64,000 nucleotides of DNA from Clostridium_AD frigoriphilum (lineage in GTDB: Bacteria; Bacillota; Clostridia; Clostridiales; Clostridiaceae). The notes under the pieces were generated by a model. The model had not been told where the DNA came from, did no database searches, and saw only the letters and a list, made by a program, of their open reading frames with translations. The first letter of the stretch is position 1, and each line of letters starts with the position of its first letter. Where the stretch lies: the NCBI RefSeq assembly GCF_036541405.1, contig NZ_JAZHFS010000020.1:34521-98520 (forward strand). The letters run 5' to 3'. Both the position numbers and the translations under genes were made by a program. Below are positions 18,400 through 28,518 of this stretch, one piece after another.

Positions 18400-19857
18400 T
18401 TATTTTTCATCATGAATGTGCTTCGTACTAAAATCAATTTCTTTTAGATTAACAATCTTTGTTTTATTCTTTACCTTATATACTAGCCATAAAAGTAAGA
18501 ATAAAGGTAGTCCAATATACGAAGCAATTATATTTTTCCAATCAATTGAATCCGCTGTGAAATAGGTTATTCCCTGCCCTAATATAACAATTACACATAA
18601 TACTAGTGCAAGAATTGGCCCAAAAGGAAATAATTTTGCCTTATATTTTAATTTAGCCAAATCTTTTCCTTGAGCCACAAATGCTTTACGGAAACGATAG
18701 TGGCATATTGCAATTCCTACCCATGCTATAAATCCAGCTAAGCCCGAAGCTGCAACTAACCACATATACACTGTTTCTTGTGCATATAAACCTACTAAGA
18801 AAGACGCCGAGGCTACTAATGTAGTAATTACTAATGCATTTACAGGAACCCCTCTCGAATTTACTTTACAAAGAGACTTTGGTGCCCTTCCTTCTTTCGC
18901 CATTGCATATAACATACGACTAGCCGCATACATTCCAGAGTTACCACATGAAAGAACTGATGTTAAAACTACAGCATTCATAATACTTGCAGCTCCTGCA
19001 ATACCTGCCCTTTCAAAAATAACGGTGAAAGAACTTGTGGTCACGCCAGCTTGAGTAAACGGTATCAATGCACTGATAATAAATATAGCTCCTAAATAGA
19101 ATATAATAATTCTCCAAAATACGCTTTTAATTGCTTTAGGTACATTTTTCTCTGGATTTTCACTTTCTCCAGCAGCTATACCAACGAGTTCTGTTCCCTG
19201 AAAAGAGAATCCAGCAATTAAAAAAACCATTAATATTCCTTTAAACCCAAATGGGAATGGTCCTTTAGCACCACTTTTAGGATCTAAAAATGTAAAATTT
19301 GAAAGTCCAATATGATGATCGCCAATTATTCCAAAGATCATTGCAACACCTATTGCTAGGAACACTAGAACTGCTACAACTTTAATGCTTGCAAACCAAA
19401 ATTCTGACTCTCCATAAGCCTTAGCAGAAAGCATATTTAAACCAAATAGTAATACTAGAAAACCAACACTCCAAACAAGTGCGGGTACACCAGGAAACCA
19501 ATATTGCATAATCATAGCTCCTGCAACCATTTCAACTGCAACAGTAATTGCCCAGTTGTACCAATAGTTCCAACCTAGCGCAAATCCAAATGCTGGATCA
19601 ACAAATCTTGATGCATATGTTTCAAATGAACCAGTAACTGGCATGAATGTAGCCATTTCCCCTAAACTTGTCATTAAGAAATATACCATTACACCTATAA
19701 GTGTATATGCAACTAATGCTCCTCCTGGACCTGCTTGTTGCACTGTACCGCCTGAGGCTAAAAATAGACCTGTTCCTATTGCTCCACCAATAGCAATCAT
19801 TTGAAGATGACGCGGCTTTAATCCTCTTTTCAATTCACCTGTTTTTACTTCACCCAT
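18400..19857 (-). CDS. lysP: Lysine/amino-acid permease, APC superfamily (LysP-like)
   Basis: A 485-residue transporter with twelve predicted membrane helices. The N-terminus RGLKPRHLQMIAIGGAIGTG is the hallmark of the amino-acid-transporter family that includes LysP and GABA permeases; EYS/ESENPEKNVPKAI lies in loop 6-7. Lysine as substrate follows from its position as last gene of the lysine fermentation operon, 76 bases after kamE, and from sequence similarity to LysP as I recall it. A related role such as arginine or ornithine uptake cannot be excluded. Confidence 0.85.
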   Translation of the reverse strand: MGEVKTGELKRGLKPRHLQMIAIGGAIGTGLFLASGGTVQQAGPGGALVAYTLIGVMVYFLMTSLGEMATFMPVTGSFETYASRFVDPAFGFALGWNYWYNWAITVAVEMVAGAMIMQYWFPGVPALVWSVGFLVLLFGLNMLSAKAYGESEFWFASIKVVAVLVFLAIGVAMIFGIIGDHHIGLSNFTFLDPKSGAKGPFPFGFKGILMVFLIAGFSFQGTELVGIAAGESENPEKNVPKAIKSVFWRIIIFYLGAIFIISALIPFTQAGVTTSSFTVIFERAGIAGAASIMNAVVLTSVLSCGNSGMYAASRMLYAMAKEGRAPKSLCKVNSRGVPVNALVITTLVASASFLVGLYAQETVYMWLVAASGLAGFIAWVGIAICHYRFRKAFVAQGKDLAKLKYKAKLFPFGPILALVLCVIVILGQGITYFTADSIDWKNIIASYIGLPLFLLLWLVYKVKNKTKIVNLKEIDFSTKHIHDEK

Positions 19858-19933
19858 TGTAAATACCCCCTTATTTAATAGCTACTTAACCTTAAAAAAG
19901 TAGTAAGAAGATGTTGAAAATTTTATATTCATA

Positions 19934-20722
19934 CTAAACTAAACCTCTCTCAACCATTTCTGTGATAGCAAAACTTGCTACGTCACCAGCGAATTTACCT
20001 GGTCCAAAACCTGCATCGTACCCAAGTTCTTTTGCAAGTTCGTGAGTTATTCTTGGGCCCCCACAAATTAACACAACTTTATCTCTAATCCCTTCTGCTT
20101 CTAATAGTTCCACTAAATTAGTAAGGTTTTTTATGTGTATATCCTTTTGGGTTACTGTTTGAGAAACCAGAAGAACATCCGCTTTAAGCTCTATAGCTTT
20201 TTTAATAAATTCTTCATTTTCTACTTGGCTTCCTAAATTATAAGCTTCTATCATAGGATACCTTTCAAGACCATAATGTCCTGCAAATCCCTTCATATTC
20301 ATTACGGCATCTATTCCAACTGTATGGGCGTCTGTTCCTGTACTAGCTCCAATTATTACAACTTCACGTTTAATATTTTCTTTTATATATTCTCCAACTT
20401 GTTTCATATCCATTATTTCTACTTCTACTGTTTGAACATGTACATCTTCATAGTTTACAGTATGCATTAATGAACCATAAATAACATAAAAAGAAAATTC
20501 TTTATCTAAAGCTTCATGATGAGCACAGTTTGTATCAACAAGGCCCATAGATTTTGCAAGTTGAATTGCAGCTTCCACTCCTCTTTCATTATTTTCTACA
20601 GGAAGAGTAAAACTCACTTGAACCTTACCATCATTCATAGTATCTCCATAAGGTTTAAGCTTTGTTAGGTCTAAGTTTTTATTGAATTCTTTAACCTCTA
20701 ATGAATATTGTCCTCCACTCAT
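19934..20722 (-). CDS. kamE: Lysine 5,6-aminomutase beta subunit
   Basis: A 262-residue subunit with the B12-binding Rossmann domain. The cobalamin motif appears as TDAHTVGIDAV (D-x-H-x-x-G, His as lower ligand), with VLLVSQTVT and LICGGPRIT as the other conserved loops. With KamD it forms the adenosylcobalamin- and PLP-dependent enzyme that moves the terminal amino group of beta-lysine to C5, giving 3,5-diaminohexanoate. Its ATG overlaps the kamD stop (TAATG), so the subunits are translationally coupled. Confidence 0.96.
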   Translation of the reverse strand: MSGGQYSLEVKEFNKNLDLTKLKPYGDTMNDGKVQVSFTLPVENNERGVEAAIQLAKSMGLVDTNCAHHEALDKEFSFYVIYGSLMHTVNYEDVHVQTVEVEIMDMKQVGEYIKENIKREVVIIGASTGTDAHTVGIDAVMNMKGFAGHYGLERYPMIEAYNLGSQVENEEFIKKAIELKADVLLVSQTVTQKDIHIKNLTNLVELLEAEGIRDKVVLICGGPRITHELAKELGYDAGFGPGKFAGDVASFAITEMVERGLV

Positions 20723-22278
20723 TACTTCTTCCCCCCTAACATTAGATCTACAAATGGATTAAAGTAAGCTTTTTCTTTTTCTACAACTCCTGCAAGTCCC
20801 TTTCCACCATTTAGTGGCCTCTTAATTCCGGCAAATTTTCCTTGTTGCAATGTGCTAAATAAGCCTTCTTTTTCAATCTCTCCAATTAGATCTGCTGCTT
20901 TGTTTAATACCTCATCCACTCTTGTTTCCATTATGCCTCCTTTTTTAAAGGTAATTTCTGATCCTAAATCCTTCATAGTCCTAAATACATATTGAGCATT
21001 GTCTATTGATAACGCTCTATCTGACATAAATGGAGTGTGGATTGCTTCTGTCAGCATTCCAAGAAGATGTAATTTTTGTCCTGTCATAATAGTAACCATG
21101 TTGAATAATGCATCTTGCACTTGTCCTTTAAATATATTTCCAGTCATGAACTTAGTTGGTGGCATATATTTAAGTGGTGCTCTCGGGAAGATTTCTCTCG
21201 CCATTTGTGCTTGTGCTAATTCATATACAAATCCATTTTCAACATCTGGGCTTATTTCGAATGCATGCCCAAGTCCCATTTGTTCTTCTGGTATTCCAGC
21301 AACTAATGCAAATTGTTCATTTATAAATTGTGATGCAAGCACTGTATGAGCCTCTTCTACTGCATCTGATGTAGTTAAATAATTATCTTCCCCAGTGTTT
21401 ATGATAACTCCAGCATATCCATTAATTATTCTTGAAAAATACTGGTCAACTATCGTTCTTTGCATATTAATATCTCTGAACAGAATTCCATATAGTGCGT
21501 CATTTAGCATTACGTCTAACCTTTCTATTGCTCCCATCGCAGCTATTTCAGGCATACATAAACCAGAACAATAATTGCAAATTCTAATATATCTTCCTAA
21601 TTCTTCTCCCACCTCATCAAGTGCAGTCCTCATAAGTCTAAAATTCTCTTGAGTTGCAAGTGTTCCTCCGAAACCTTCCGTTGTAGCCCCATATGGAACA
21701 TAGTCAAATAAACTTTGCCCTGTACTTCTTATTACTGCAATTATATCTGCACCTTGTTTTGCCGCTGCTCTTGCCTGGATTATATCTTCATAAATATTAC
21801 CTGTAGCAACTATTACATAAAGATAAGGACTACTTTTATCGCCAAATCTTTCAAGATATGATTCCCTCTTATCTCTGTTTTGTTTGATTTTGAAAGTCAT
21901 TGCTTTAGCCACTTTACCAACAGCCGTTTTGATCTCAAATTCTTCGTGCATAGGTATTTTAGTTAAATCTATTTCACCCTTTGATACTTTTACTGATATT
22001 TCTTGTGGTGAAAGTCCAGTTTCAACCATAGCATTTCCGATAAACATTGCGGCACCAAGTGCTAATCCATTACCATCTTTAATGTTGTCTACCACAATAT
22101 TGGGAATTGGCACGAAAGCTTCATCTACACCATCAATACCTAAAAGTCTACATACTGTTCTTTCTACTGTTACTGTAGTATGCATGTCAATAAATTCTTG
22201 AGTATCTTTTGCTATGTTTTTAGCTGATTGTCTAGCTTTTTCAACGAGATCCCAATTTAAATTCAATTTGCTTTCCAT
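20722..22278 (-). CDS. kamD: Lysine 5,6-aminomutase alpha subunit
   Basis: A 518-residue TIM-barrel subunit, full length for the family, starting MESKLNLNWDLVEKARQSA. Family stretches include TTVTVERTVCRLLGIDGVD, VPYGATTEGFGGT and ICNYCSGLCMPEIA. It binds substrate, PLP and the adenosyl group of the coenzyme carried by KamE. The strong GGAGGAG site overlaps the end of kamC. The same operon provides the KamB/KamC reactivase, which fits a B12 enzyme prone to suicide inactivation. Confidence 0.96.
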   Translation of the reverse strand: MESKLNLNWDLVEKARQSAKNIAKDTQEFIDMHTTVTVERTVCRLLGIDGVDEAFVPIPNIVVDNIKDGNGLALGAAMFIGNAMVETGLSPQEISVKVSKGEIDLTKIPMHEEFEIKTAVGKVAKAMTFKIKQNRDKRESYLERFGDKSSPYLYVIVATGNIYEDIIQARAAAKQGADIIAVIRSTGQSLFDYVPYGATTEGFGGTLATQENFRLMRTALDEVGEELGRYIRICNYCSGLCMPEIAAMGAIERLDVMLNDALYGILFRDINMQRTIVDQYFSRIINGYAGVIINTGEDNYLTTSDAVEEAHTVLASQFINEQFALVAGIPEEQMGLGHAFEISPDVENGFVYELAQAQMAREIFPRAPLKYMPPTKFMTGNIFKGQVQDALFNMVTIMTGQKLHLLGMLTEAIHTPFMSDRALSIDNAQYVFRTMKDLGSEITFKKGGIMETRVDEVLNKAADLIGEIEKEGLFSTLQQGKFAGIKRPLNGGKGLAGVVEKEKAYFNPFVDLMLGGKK

Positions 22279-22279
22279 T

Positions 22280-23749
22280 TTACTCCTCCTCTTTATAGAA
22301 ACTTTTTGCTATACTTACTATCTCTTCATCAAGGCCTAGTAATATTGCTATATTAAGTGCATCTTTTGGTACTCTATTTTCTTTTGAGACTTTTTCTAGT
22401 TTATACTCCATATGTTCTTGTATTATTTCAACAGATTGAGTTTTATTTAGATTTATCTCATTTTTTAGGGCATTTAAATCTACATTTTTGAGCCCAGTTA
22501 CTTGATAATGCACCATATTATCTTTCACCACTCCGTCATAATGAGTTGAGATTAAGCTTATTGACTCAAATTTATTCAAATATTTTGAAAGGGCTCTCAC
22601 AAGATAATAACCTTCTTTTGGGTTAGTGCCCCTTGCAAACTCATCTAAAGCTACAAATCCATTTTCTCTCGCTGCACACTCTACCACTTCTTTTAGCTTT
22701 ATTATTTCTGCTCCAAATGTACTTAACCCTTTGGAAATGGATTGCATATCATCGGATACAAAATGAATAAAATTAAGGATTGGGAATTTTGATTTTTTAG
22801 CGAATACGAAAAAGCCCATTTGCCCAAGAAGTAAATTCAAAACAATAGTCTTTAGGGTCACACTTTTCCCACCCATATTCGCCCCTGTTATAATAGTCGT
22901 ACCTCTAGACAAGCTTAAACTAACTGGGGTAAATGCCTTCTTACCTTTTTCTAATATCTCTTTGATTTCAGGATTAAAGGCTTCAATAAATTCAATTTCC
23001 ATCTTCTCAGAAATTTTTGGTCGAGAAGCATTATAAGATAATGCTAAATTTGCTTTAGCAATTAAAAAGTCTAATCTTCCTATTGCTTTTATATTTTGGT
23101 TTATAATTTCTGTTTTTTTAGAAATTTGAAGTGTTAACTCTTTTCTAATCCTTAATTCTTCCTCTTCTTCTTCTATAACTAAATCTAATCTTTGTTTTCT
23201 TAATTCACTTATTTCCTCTTCGGTTATCGCCATAAAAATTTCTTTTTCCTTTTGTCTTTTCTTTTTGCGAGTATATTTCAAAGTTTCAGAATACTCATCA
23301 TAAACATAAAAGGTAGATATTCCATTTTTTTGTGGATCTAGAAGATAAATAATTTCATCTAGAGAATTCAAATGAATTTCATCTATATTAAGATGTAATT
23401 TATCCAGGATATTTTTTAATTCTGTTACTAATATTGAAAAATATTTAATTTCATATAACTCAACTTCATCTAATGATTCAGCCTCATTACATCTTTTAAT
23501 AGAATTTCTAATATCTTTCATAATGCAAAATATTCTACCTATTTTGTTATACTCATAAGTATTAGTTTTTATGGATTTAATTATATTTTCTAGGTTATTT
23601 AACTCCTTTGTTAATTTATTTATTTCGCAGGTTTTAAATGGCCTAATATTTTTGCTCTCACAAAGTCCATAAGAAGTGATTATCCCCAGCTTATCCATAA
23701 CGAAGGAAAAGCCAATTTGATCTCTCTGCTGCTTATCTAAAAACTTCAT
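22280..23749 (-). CDS. kamC: KamC, MutS-like ATPase of lysine 5,6-aminomutase reactivation
   Basis: GGAGGGGAG before the ATG at 23749 favours a 489-residue product. The C-terminal half is a MutS-type ABC ATPase: Walker A ITGANMGGKSVT, signature region KGLSTFGAEI, Walker B FVALDEFARGTNP, His switch LISTHYD. The N-terminal half is a helical clamp-like region with a charged coiled coil around residues 185-215. It has no mismatch-binding domain. It is always found beside kamB and kamDE in lysine fermenters and is annotated as a reactivase ATPase; I follow that. It abuts kamB (one base). Confidence 0.9.
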   Translation of the reverse strand: MKFLDKQQRDQIGFSFVMDKLGIITSYGLCESKNIRPFKTCEINKLTKELNNLENIIKSIKTNTYEYNKIGRIFCIMKDIRNSIKRCNEAESLDEVELYEIKYFSILVTELKNILDKLHLNIDEIHLNSLDEIIYLLDPQKNGISTFYVYDEYSETLKYTRKKKRQKEKEIFMAITEEEISELRKQRLDLVIEEEEEELRIRKELTLQISKKTEIINQNIKAIGRLDFLIAKANLALSYNASRPKISEKMEIEFIEAFNPEIKEILEKGKKAFTPVSLSLSRGTTIITGANMGGKSVTLKTIVLNLLLGQMGFFVFAKKSKFPILNFIHFVSDDMQSISKGLSTFGAEIIKLKEVVECAARENGFVALDEFARGTNPKEGYYLVRALSKYLNKFESISLISTHYDGVVKDNMVHYQVTGLKNVDLNALKNEINLNKTQSVEIIQEHMEYKLEKVSKENRVPKDALNIAILLGLDEEIVSIAKSFYKEEE

Positions 23750-23750
23750 T

Positions 23751-24794
23751 TTACTCCCCTCCAACTACATCAAATACAGGTATATTTAATTTATTGCGAA
23801 GCTCATGTAAAAACTTATTTCTATCAAATTCATACCCATAAGGTGATTTTGGATTGGATGTAACACATACTATATTAATAGATTTTATTGTTTTTATGAT
23901 TCCACCTCTATTTTTAAATTTATAAAGAGTTTCCCTAGTTAAAAACAACTTTGTTCCGTCTTCAACTAGGAAAGTTACTCCCTTATAGTTGTTCGTGGAT
24001 GTCATAATTTCTTCTAATAGTTTGTCTGTTACTACACCTTTGATAACAACATGTGTTGTATTTTTGTCTAATAACTGCGCAATCTCTTTAGATGCTCCAA
24101 TTGATGTAATCACAGCTAACATCCTTATAGCATTATCTCTGTCAATAATACCTATTTTGCCTTTGCATAAAATTTCCTTCGCACTCTTTAATACTTCCAT
24201 ATCTTTTTCACTCTCTAATGATAATAAATTCACTATATGACAGGTTGCGTCTATTACCTTTACCATACTTTTTGACATTGCTGCTCCAGTTGATAAAATT
24301 GTAGCATTAGTAATTGATGGTGATGCAAAAGTTTTTCTACTAAAAGCACCATCCACAATTACAAGCTTACTTCCAAAGCTTTTAAGTTCATTGCATATTA
24401 AAGTCATATAAGAATTTATAGAAGTACCACCTAAATCCACATATCCATCACTTATTGCTCTGCATATAATTATTTCTCCCATAGGAGTATTAAACCCAGT
24501 TGTTTTTAAAATCTCGCGAGTTATATCACTATTTAATAAACACTGTTTTGCTGTCGCAATTATACTTCCTTTTTCTATATAAATTTTAGGTTTTTCGGTT
24601 CCAGTTACTCTATCTGTTTTTTCACCGTCACGTCCTATAGATGTAAGCCCAAGGGATATTCTCCCTCTAGCTTCTCTTAAAATATGATTTAGAGTAGTTG
24701 TTTTCCCTACATTTTTATCCATCCCTATTATAGAAATGCTTTCATAATCGCGAATCATATTGAAAATGCTGCTTATATTTTTTATATCTTCCAT
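23751..24794 (-). CDS. kamB: KamB, lysine 5,6-aminomutase reactivase subunit
   Basis: A 347-residue protein with a P-loop at the N-terminus (SIIGMDKNVGKTTTLNHI). The family is almost restricted to lysine fermentation clusters. It likely works with KamC to exchange damaged cobalamin in KamDE, an assignment based on gene context and family annotation. It starts one base past the kamA stop; only a weak ribosome site is visible, which suggests translational coupling. Confidence 0.9.
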   Translation of the reverse strand: MEDIKNISSIFNMIRDYESISIIGMDKNVGKTTTLNHILREARGRISLGLTSIGRDGEKTDRVTGTEKPKIYIEKGSIIATAKQCLLNSDITREILKTTGFNTPMGEIIICRAISDGYVDLGGTSINSYMTLICNELKSFGSKLVIVDGAFSRKTFASPSITNATILSTGAAMSKSMVKVIDATCHIVNLLSLESEKDMEVLKSAKEILCKGKIGIIDRDNAIRMLAVITSIGASKEIAQLLDKNTTHVVIKGVVTDKLLEEIMTSTNNYKGVTFLVEDGTKLFLTRETLYKFKNRGGIIKTIKSINIVCVTSNPKSPYGYEFDRNKFLHELRNKLNIPVFDVVGGE

Positions 24795-24795
24795 T

Positions 24796-26049
24796 TTACT
24801 CGTGATGTCCTCTTAAATTTCTCTCAAGTCCAACTGGTTCCATTGACATTTGTTGATTATTTAATAATCCAGCTACTCCCACTTTGTGAACCTTTTTGAC
24901 TCCTTCGCATACTTCACAATGGCAACCTGAAGTATAGCTAGTTGGTTGTTCATAAGTAGTTATAACACCCTCAAAGTTTCTGAGTACTACTTTTTCAGGA
25001 CTTTGAGATATAACATAGTTTGGCATCACCGGAGTTTTCCCACCTCCGCCTGGAGCATCAACAACAAATGTTGGCACACAGAACCCTGAAGTATGCCCTC
25101 TTAAAGCTTCAATAATTTCTATTCCTTTAGATACTGGTGTTCTAAAGTGCTCAAGCCCCATTGAAAGGTCGCATTGATAAATATAATATGGGCGAACCCT
25201 AATTTTGACAAGCTCATGAACTAAATCCATCATTACATGCGTACAGTCGTTAACCCCTCTTAAAAGTACTGATTGATTTCCAAGAGGTATTCCTGCATTT
25301 GCAAGCCTTTCGCAAGCAATTTTTGCTTCCTGCGTAATTTCATTTGGATGATTAAAATGAGTATTTAACCAAATTGGGTGATATTTCTTTAACATATTAA
25401 CTAATTTTGGCGTAATTCTTTGTGGAAGAACTACAGGTACTCTTGAACCCAGTCTTATTATTTCAACATGGGGTATATCTCTTAATCTTTCGATTATATA
25501 TTCTAATTTGTCATCATCAACAAGTAGGCAATCTCCACCTGATAATAATACGTCTCTTACTTGCACCGTATTTCTGATATATTCGATTGCTTTATCTATT
25601 CTTGCCATTGGCAGATCACTATCGCTATGCCCTGCGAATCTTCTTCTTGTACAGTGCCTGCAATACATGGAACACTGATCAGTTATTAATAGTAATACTC
25701 TATCTGGGTACCTATGAGTAAGCCCCGGCACTGGAGAATCCGTATCTTCATGTAGTGGGTCAAGTAAATCAGCGTGCGCCTTGTGTAATTCAAGTGCTGT
25801 TGGTATAGCCTGTTTTCTTATTGGATCATTTGGATCATTTATATCTATTAAAGAAAGATAGTAAGGAGTTATTGCCATTCTTAATGTTTGTAAACATTTC
25901 CTTGCTCCTTCTTCCTCATCTTCTGTTAGTGGTATATATTTTTTAAGTTCATCCACAGTCTCAATTCTATTTTTAACTTGCCATTTCCAATCGTTCCACT
26001 GCTCATCTGTTACATCTTTAAATAGTTCGACTCTTCTATTAACCCTCAT
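24796..26049 (-). CDS. kamA: Lysine 2,3-aminomutase
   Basis: A 417-residue radical-SAM enzyme. The cluster motif is CSMYCRHCTRRRF (C-x3-C-x2-C), and the PLP-binding Lys lies in the Gly-rich GGGGKTPVMPNY near residue 340. Three Cys near the C-terminus (GCHCEVCEG) are the family's zinc site. It converts L-lysine to L-beta-lysine, the first step of the pathway. Full length with a conserved N-terminus (QWNDWKWQVKNRI). Confidence 0.97.
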   Translation of the reverse strand: MRVNRRVELFKDVTDEQWNDWKWQVKNRIETVDELKKYIPLTEDEEEGARKCLQTLRMAITPYYLSLIDINDPNDPIRKQAIPTALELHKAHADLLDPLHEDTDSPVPGLTHRYPDRVLLLITDQCSMYCRHCTRRRFAGHSDSDLPMARIDKAIEYIRNTVQVRDVLLSGGDCLLVDDDKLEYIIERLRDIPHVEIIRLGSRVPVVLPQRITPKLVNMLKKYHPIWLNTHFNHPNEITQEAKIACERLANAGIPLGNQSVLLRGVNDCTHVMMDLVHELVKIRVRPYYIYQCDLSMGLEHFRTPVSKGIEIIEALRGHTSGFCVPTFVVDAPGGGGKTPVMPNYVISQSPEKVVLRNFEGVITTYEQPTSYTSGCHCEVCEGVKKVHKVGVAGLLNNQQMSMEPVGLERNLRGHHE

Positions 26050-26084
26050 GTCAGCCCCTCCATCGTATAATAATTTATCTATAA

Positions 26085-27122
26085 CTAAACATATAATTCT
26101 TCGAATATTCCTCTTAATGTCTCATTTTCCCTTAACTCTTCAAGCGTTATTTCAGCATGTCCTTTAGTGTATCCATTTCCTACAATCATGGTAATGTCTT
26201 TACCTACTCCTTCAGCTCCAAGTGCTGCTTTTGTAAAGCTTGTAGACATAGAGAAGAAGTAAACTACTCCGCCATCTTTTACAGGCAGTATTGTTGACAT
26301 TTCAGTATCGGAAACGTTTACCATATTGATTGCAACATCCACTTCACACCCATTGTTGCACTCCAGAGTAGCATTCATTACATCAATAGCAGCTCTAGCA
26401 TCACAAATAACTATTTTCATTTTTAAACCAAGTCTTTTCAATCTCGTTTTTTCTTCCTCGTTTCTTACAAGTCCAATAACATTTCCTGTTGGTCCTACCC
26501 TCTTAACCGCTTCATAAGAGCAAAGCATTCCCGATTTACCTGCAGCACCAAGTAAAAGAACTGATTGACCTGGTTTAACAAGTTTGGCAACTTGAGCTGC
26601 TGCCCCTGCAACGTCTAATGCTGCTAATGCTAAATTTTCATCCATATCTTTTGGAAGTTTTGCATATAATCCACTTTCAAACAAAATAGCTTTTCCTTTT
26701 ATCACAACTCTATCTATGTCCGGTTTAATATCTATAATTTCATCTATTTTTAAAGGAGTTAACGATAATGAAACTAATGTGGATATTTTGTCTCCAACTT
26801 TAAGATCTATTTTTCCATCTAATGCTTCACCTATTTTTTCGACTGTTCCAATAAGCATTCCACCTGATCCAGTTACTGGATTTTGCATCTTTCCTCTTTC
26901 TGCAACAATCTCAATGATTTTAGCTTTTATTTTTTCGATGTCATGTCCAGCTTCTTCATCTATTTGGGTAAAGCTAGCTGAATCTATATTTAAAGCATGA
27001 ACATCTATTAAAATTTCATTATCGTATATATTCATATCATTTGAGATTTTTGCTGCTGGCTGTGGCATAACACCTATTGGTTGAATTACCCTGTGTGTTC
27101 CGTATTTACATCCTTTTTCCAT
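26085..27122 (-). CDS. kdd: L-erythro-3,5-diaminohexanoate dehydrogenase
   Basis: GGGGGG lies eight bases before the ATG at 27122, giving 345 residues starting MEKGCKYGTHRVIQPIG. An NAD-binding Rossmann fold is visible at SVLLLGAAGKSGMLCSYEA. It oxidatively deaminates 3,5-diaminohexanoate to 3-keto-5-aminohexanoate, the step after KamDE. It lies 35 bases upstream of kamA in the same operon. The family is essentially specific to this pathway. Confidence 0.95.
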   Translation of the reverse strand: MEKGCKYGTHRVIQPIGVMPQPAAKISNDMNIYDNEILIDVHALNIDSASFTQIDEEAGHDIEKIKAKIIEIVAERGKMQNPVTGSGGMLIGTVEKIGEALDGKIDLKVGDKISTLVSLSLTPLKIDEIIDIKPDIDRVVIKGKAILFESGLYAKLPKDMDENLALAALDVAGAAAQVAKLVKPGQSVLLLGAAGKSGMLCSYEAVKRVGPTGNVIGLVRNEEEKTRLKRLGLKMKIVICDARAAIDVMNATLECNNGCEVDVAINMVNVSDTEMSTILPVKDGGVVYFFSMSTSFTKAALGAEGVGKDITMIVGNGYTKGHAEITLEELRENETLRGIFEELYV

Positions 27123-27137
27123 AATCAATTCCCCCCT

Positions 27138-27797
27138 TTATATATCCATTATTTTCAAGTTCTCTGATATAATCAATTCAGCCTCAGTAAGTGATTTAAC
27201 TTCTTCAACTGTTGTATCTTTATGAATTTCAATAAGTACAAGACCTTTATCCGTAACTTCCATTACTCCAAGTTCTGTAACTATTAGGTTAACTTGTGCT
27301 TTTGCTGTTAACGGTAATGTACACATCTTTAGTATTTTAGGAATTCCTTTAGCTGTATGTTGCATTGCAATAATAACCTTTTTAGCTCCTACTACTAAAT
27401 CCATAGCGCCACCCATACCAGGAACCATTTTGCCCGGCACAATCCAATTAGCTAAGTTACCTTCTTGATCTACTTCTAATGCTCCAAGGACAGTTATATC
27501 AACATGTCCGCCTCTTATTAAAGTAAAAGACATTGCAGTATCAAAGAATGCCCCACCGGGAATTATTGAAGTAAATTGACCTCCTGCATTAATTACATCG
27601 TTGTTTTCTTCTACTGGGGCCGTTCCCATTCCAATCATTCCATTTTCCGATTGGAGAGTAACATGTACACCTTCGGGAATATATTTTGTAACTAATGTTG
27701 GGAGCCCTATACCCAAATTAACAAGTTGGCCATTTTTAAATTCTTTTGCAATTCTTTTTGCAATAATTTGTTTTGCAAGTTTACTATCTATACCCAT
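27138..27797 (-). CDS. atoA: CoA-transferase subunit B (butyrate-acetoacetate type)
   Basis: A strong AGGGAGGAT site precedes the ATG at 27797; the in-frame extension upstream lies in the partner gene and is not real. The 219-residue subunit has the catalytic Glu in LQSENGMIGMG and the glycine-rich GGAFFDTAMSFTLIRGGH. With the A subunit it transfers CoA between butyryl-CoA and acetoacetate. This yields acetoacetyl-CoA and butyrate in lysine fermentation. One base separates it from the A subunit stop. Confidence 0.93.
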   Translation of the reverse strand: MGIDSKLAKQIIAKRIAKEFKNGQLVNLGIGLPTLVTKYIPEGVHVTLQSENGMIGMGTAPVEENNDVINAGGQFTSIIPGGAFFDTAMSFTLIRGGHVDITVLGALEVDQEGNLANWIVPGKMVPGMGGAMDLVVGAKKVIIAMQHTAKGIPKILKMCTLPLTAKAQVNLIVTELGVMEVTDKGLVLIEIHKDTTVEEVKSLTEAELIISENLKIMDI

Positions 27798-27798
27798 A

Positions 27799-28452
27799 TT
27801 AGTTATCCTCCCTAATAATATAATCAACCAGTACGCATGGAGTAACAATATTGTTTGGATCAAGATCCCCAACTTTAACAATCTTTTTAGCTTCAATTAT
27901 TACAATTTCTGCAGCAGTAGCTATAATGGGATTAAAGTTTTTTGTTGTTCCATAATAAATTGCATTGCCAATTTCATCTACCACACTTGCATAAACAAGT
28001 GCTAAATCTGCTTTAATTGGAGTCTCTAACAAATATTTTTTTCCTTCTATTGTAAGTTTTTGTTTTCCTTCTTCTATCATAGTACCAACTCCAGTTGGCG
28101 TAAGCACTCCACCAAGTCCAGCTCCAGCTGCTCTTATTCTTTCAATTAGCGTTCCTTGTGGCACAAGTTCTACTTCTATTTTTTCCTCTGTCATAAGCCT
28201 CCCTGTTTCTGCATTTGTTCCTATATGAGAAGCTACAAGTCTTTTAACTTGACCATTTACTATAAGTTTTCCTATACCTCTATCTACATAACTTGTATCA
28301 TTTGCAATTATAGTTAAATTTTTAATATTTGTTTCTACTAATAAATCTATAATCTTTTCTGGTGTTCCACAGGCTAGAAATCCTCCTATCATTATTGACA
28401 TTCCGTCTTTAAGTAGAGGTCTAATTTGTTCTAACTCTACAACTTTATTCAC
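27799..28452 (-). CDS. atoD: CoA-transferase subunit A (butyrate-acetoacetate type)
   Basis: A 217-residue subunit with SIMIGGFLACGTPEKIID (CoA-binding loop), GAGLGGVLTPTGVGTM and ADLALVYASVVDEIGNA. It is full length and paired with the B subunit. The context assigns the acetoacetate produced by Kce as its acceptor substrate. The enzymes that make butyryl-CoA from crotonyl-CoA are not in this window. Confidence 0.93.
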   Translation of the reverse strand: MNKVVELEQIRPLLKDGMSIMIGGFLACGTPEKIIDLLVETNIKNLTIIANDTSYVDRGIGKLIVNGQVKRLVASHIGTNAETGRLMTEEKIEVELVPQGTLIERIRAAGAGLGGVLTPTGVGTMIEEGKQKLTIEGKKYLLETPIKADLALVYASVVDEIGNAIYYGTTKNFNPIIATAAEIVIIEAKKIVKVGDLDPNNIVTPCVLVDYIIREDN

Positions 28453-28518
28453 TTATTTTGCCTCCTTCTATTCATTTTTGGGATAGAACAACCTTTATCG
28501 CTTAACACCTATCTTGAT

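Noticed and set aside
19858..19933. Separate lysine riboswitch before lysP
   Set aside because: The 76-base gap is too short for the aptamer and shows none of its motifs; lysP probably depends on the leader before kal.
22280..23749. A true DNA mismatch-repair MutS
   Set aside because: Only the clamp/ATPase part is present, with no mismatch-recognition domain, and it lies inside the lysine operon, which fits KamC.
27798..27896. N-terminal extension of the CoA-transferase B subunit
   Set aside because: It overlaps the end of the A subunit gene in another frame, while the ATG at 27797 has a strong ribosome site and matches the family start.
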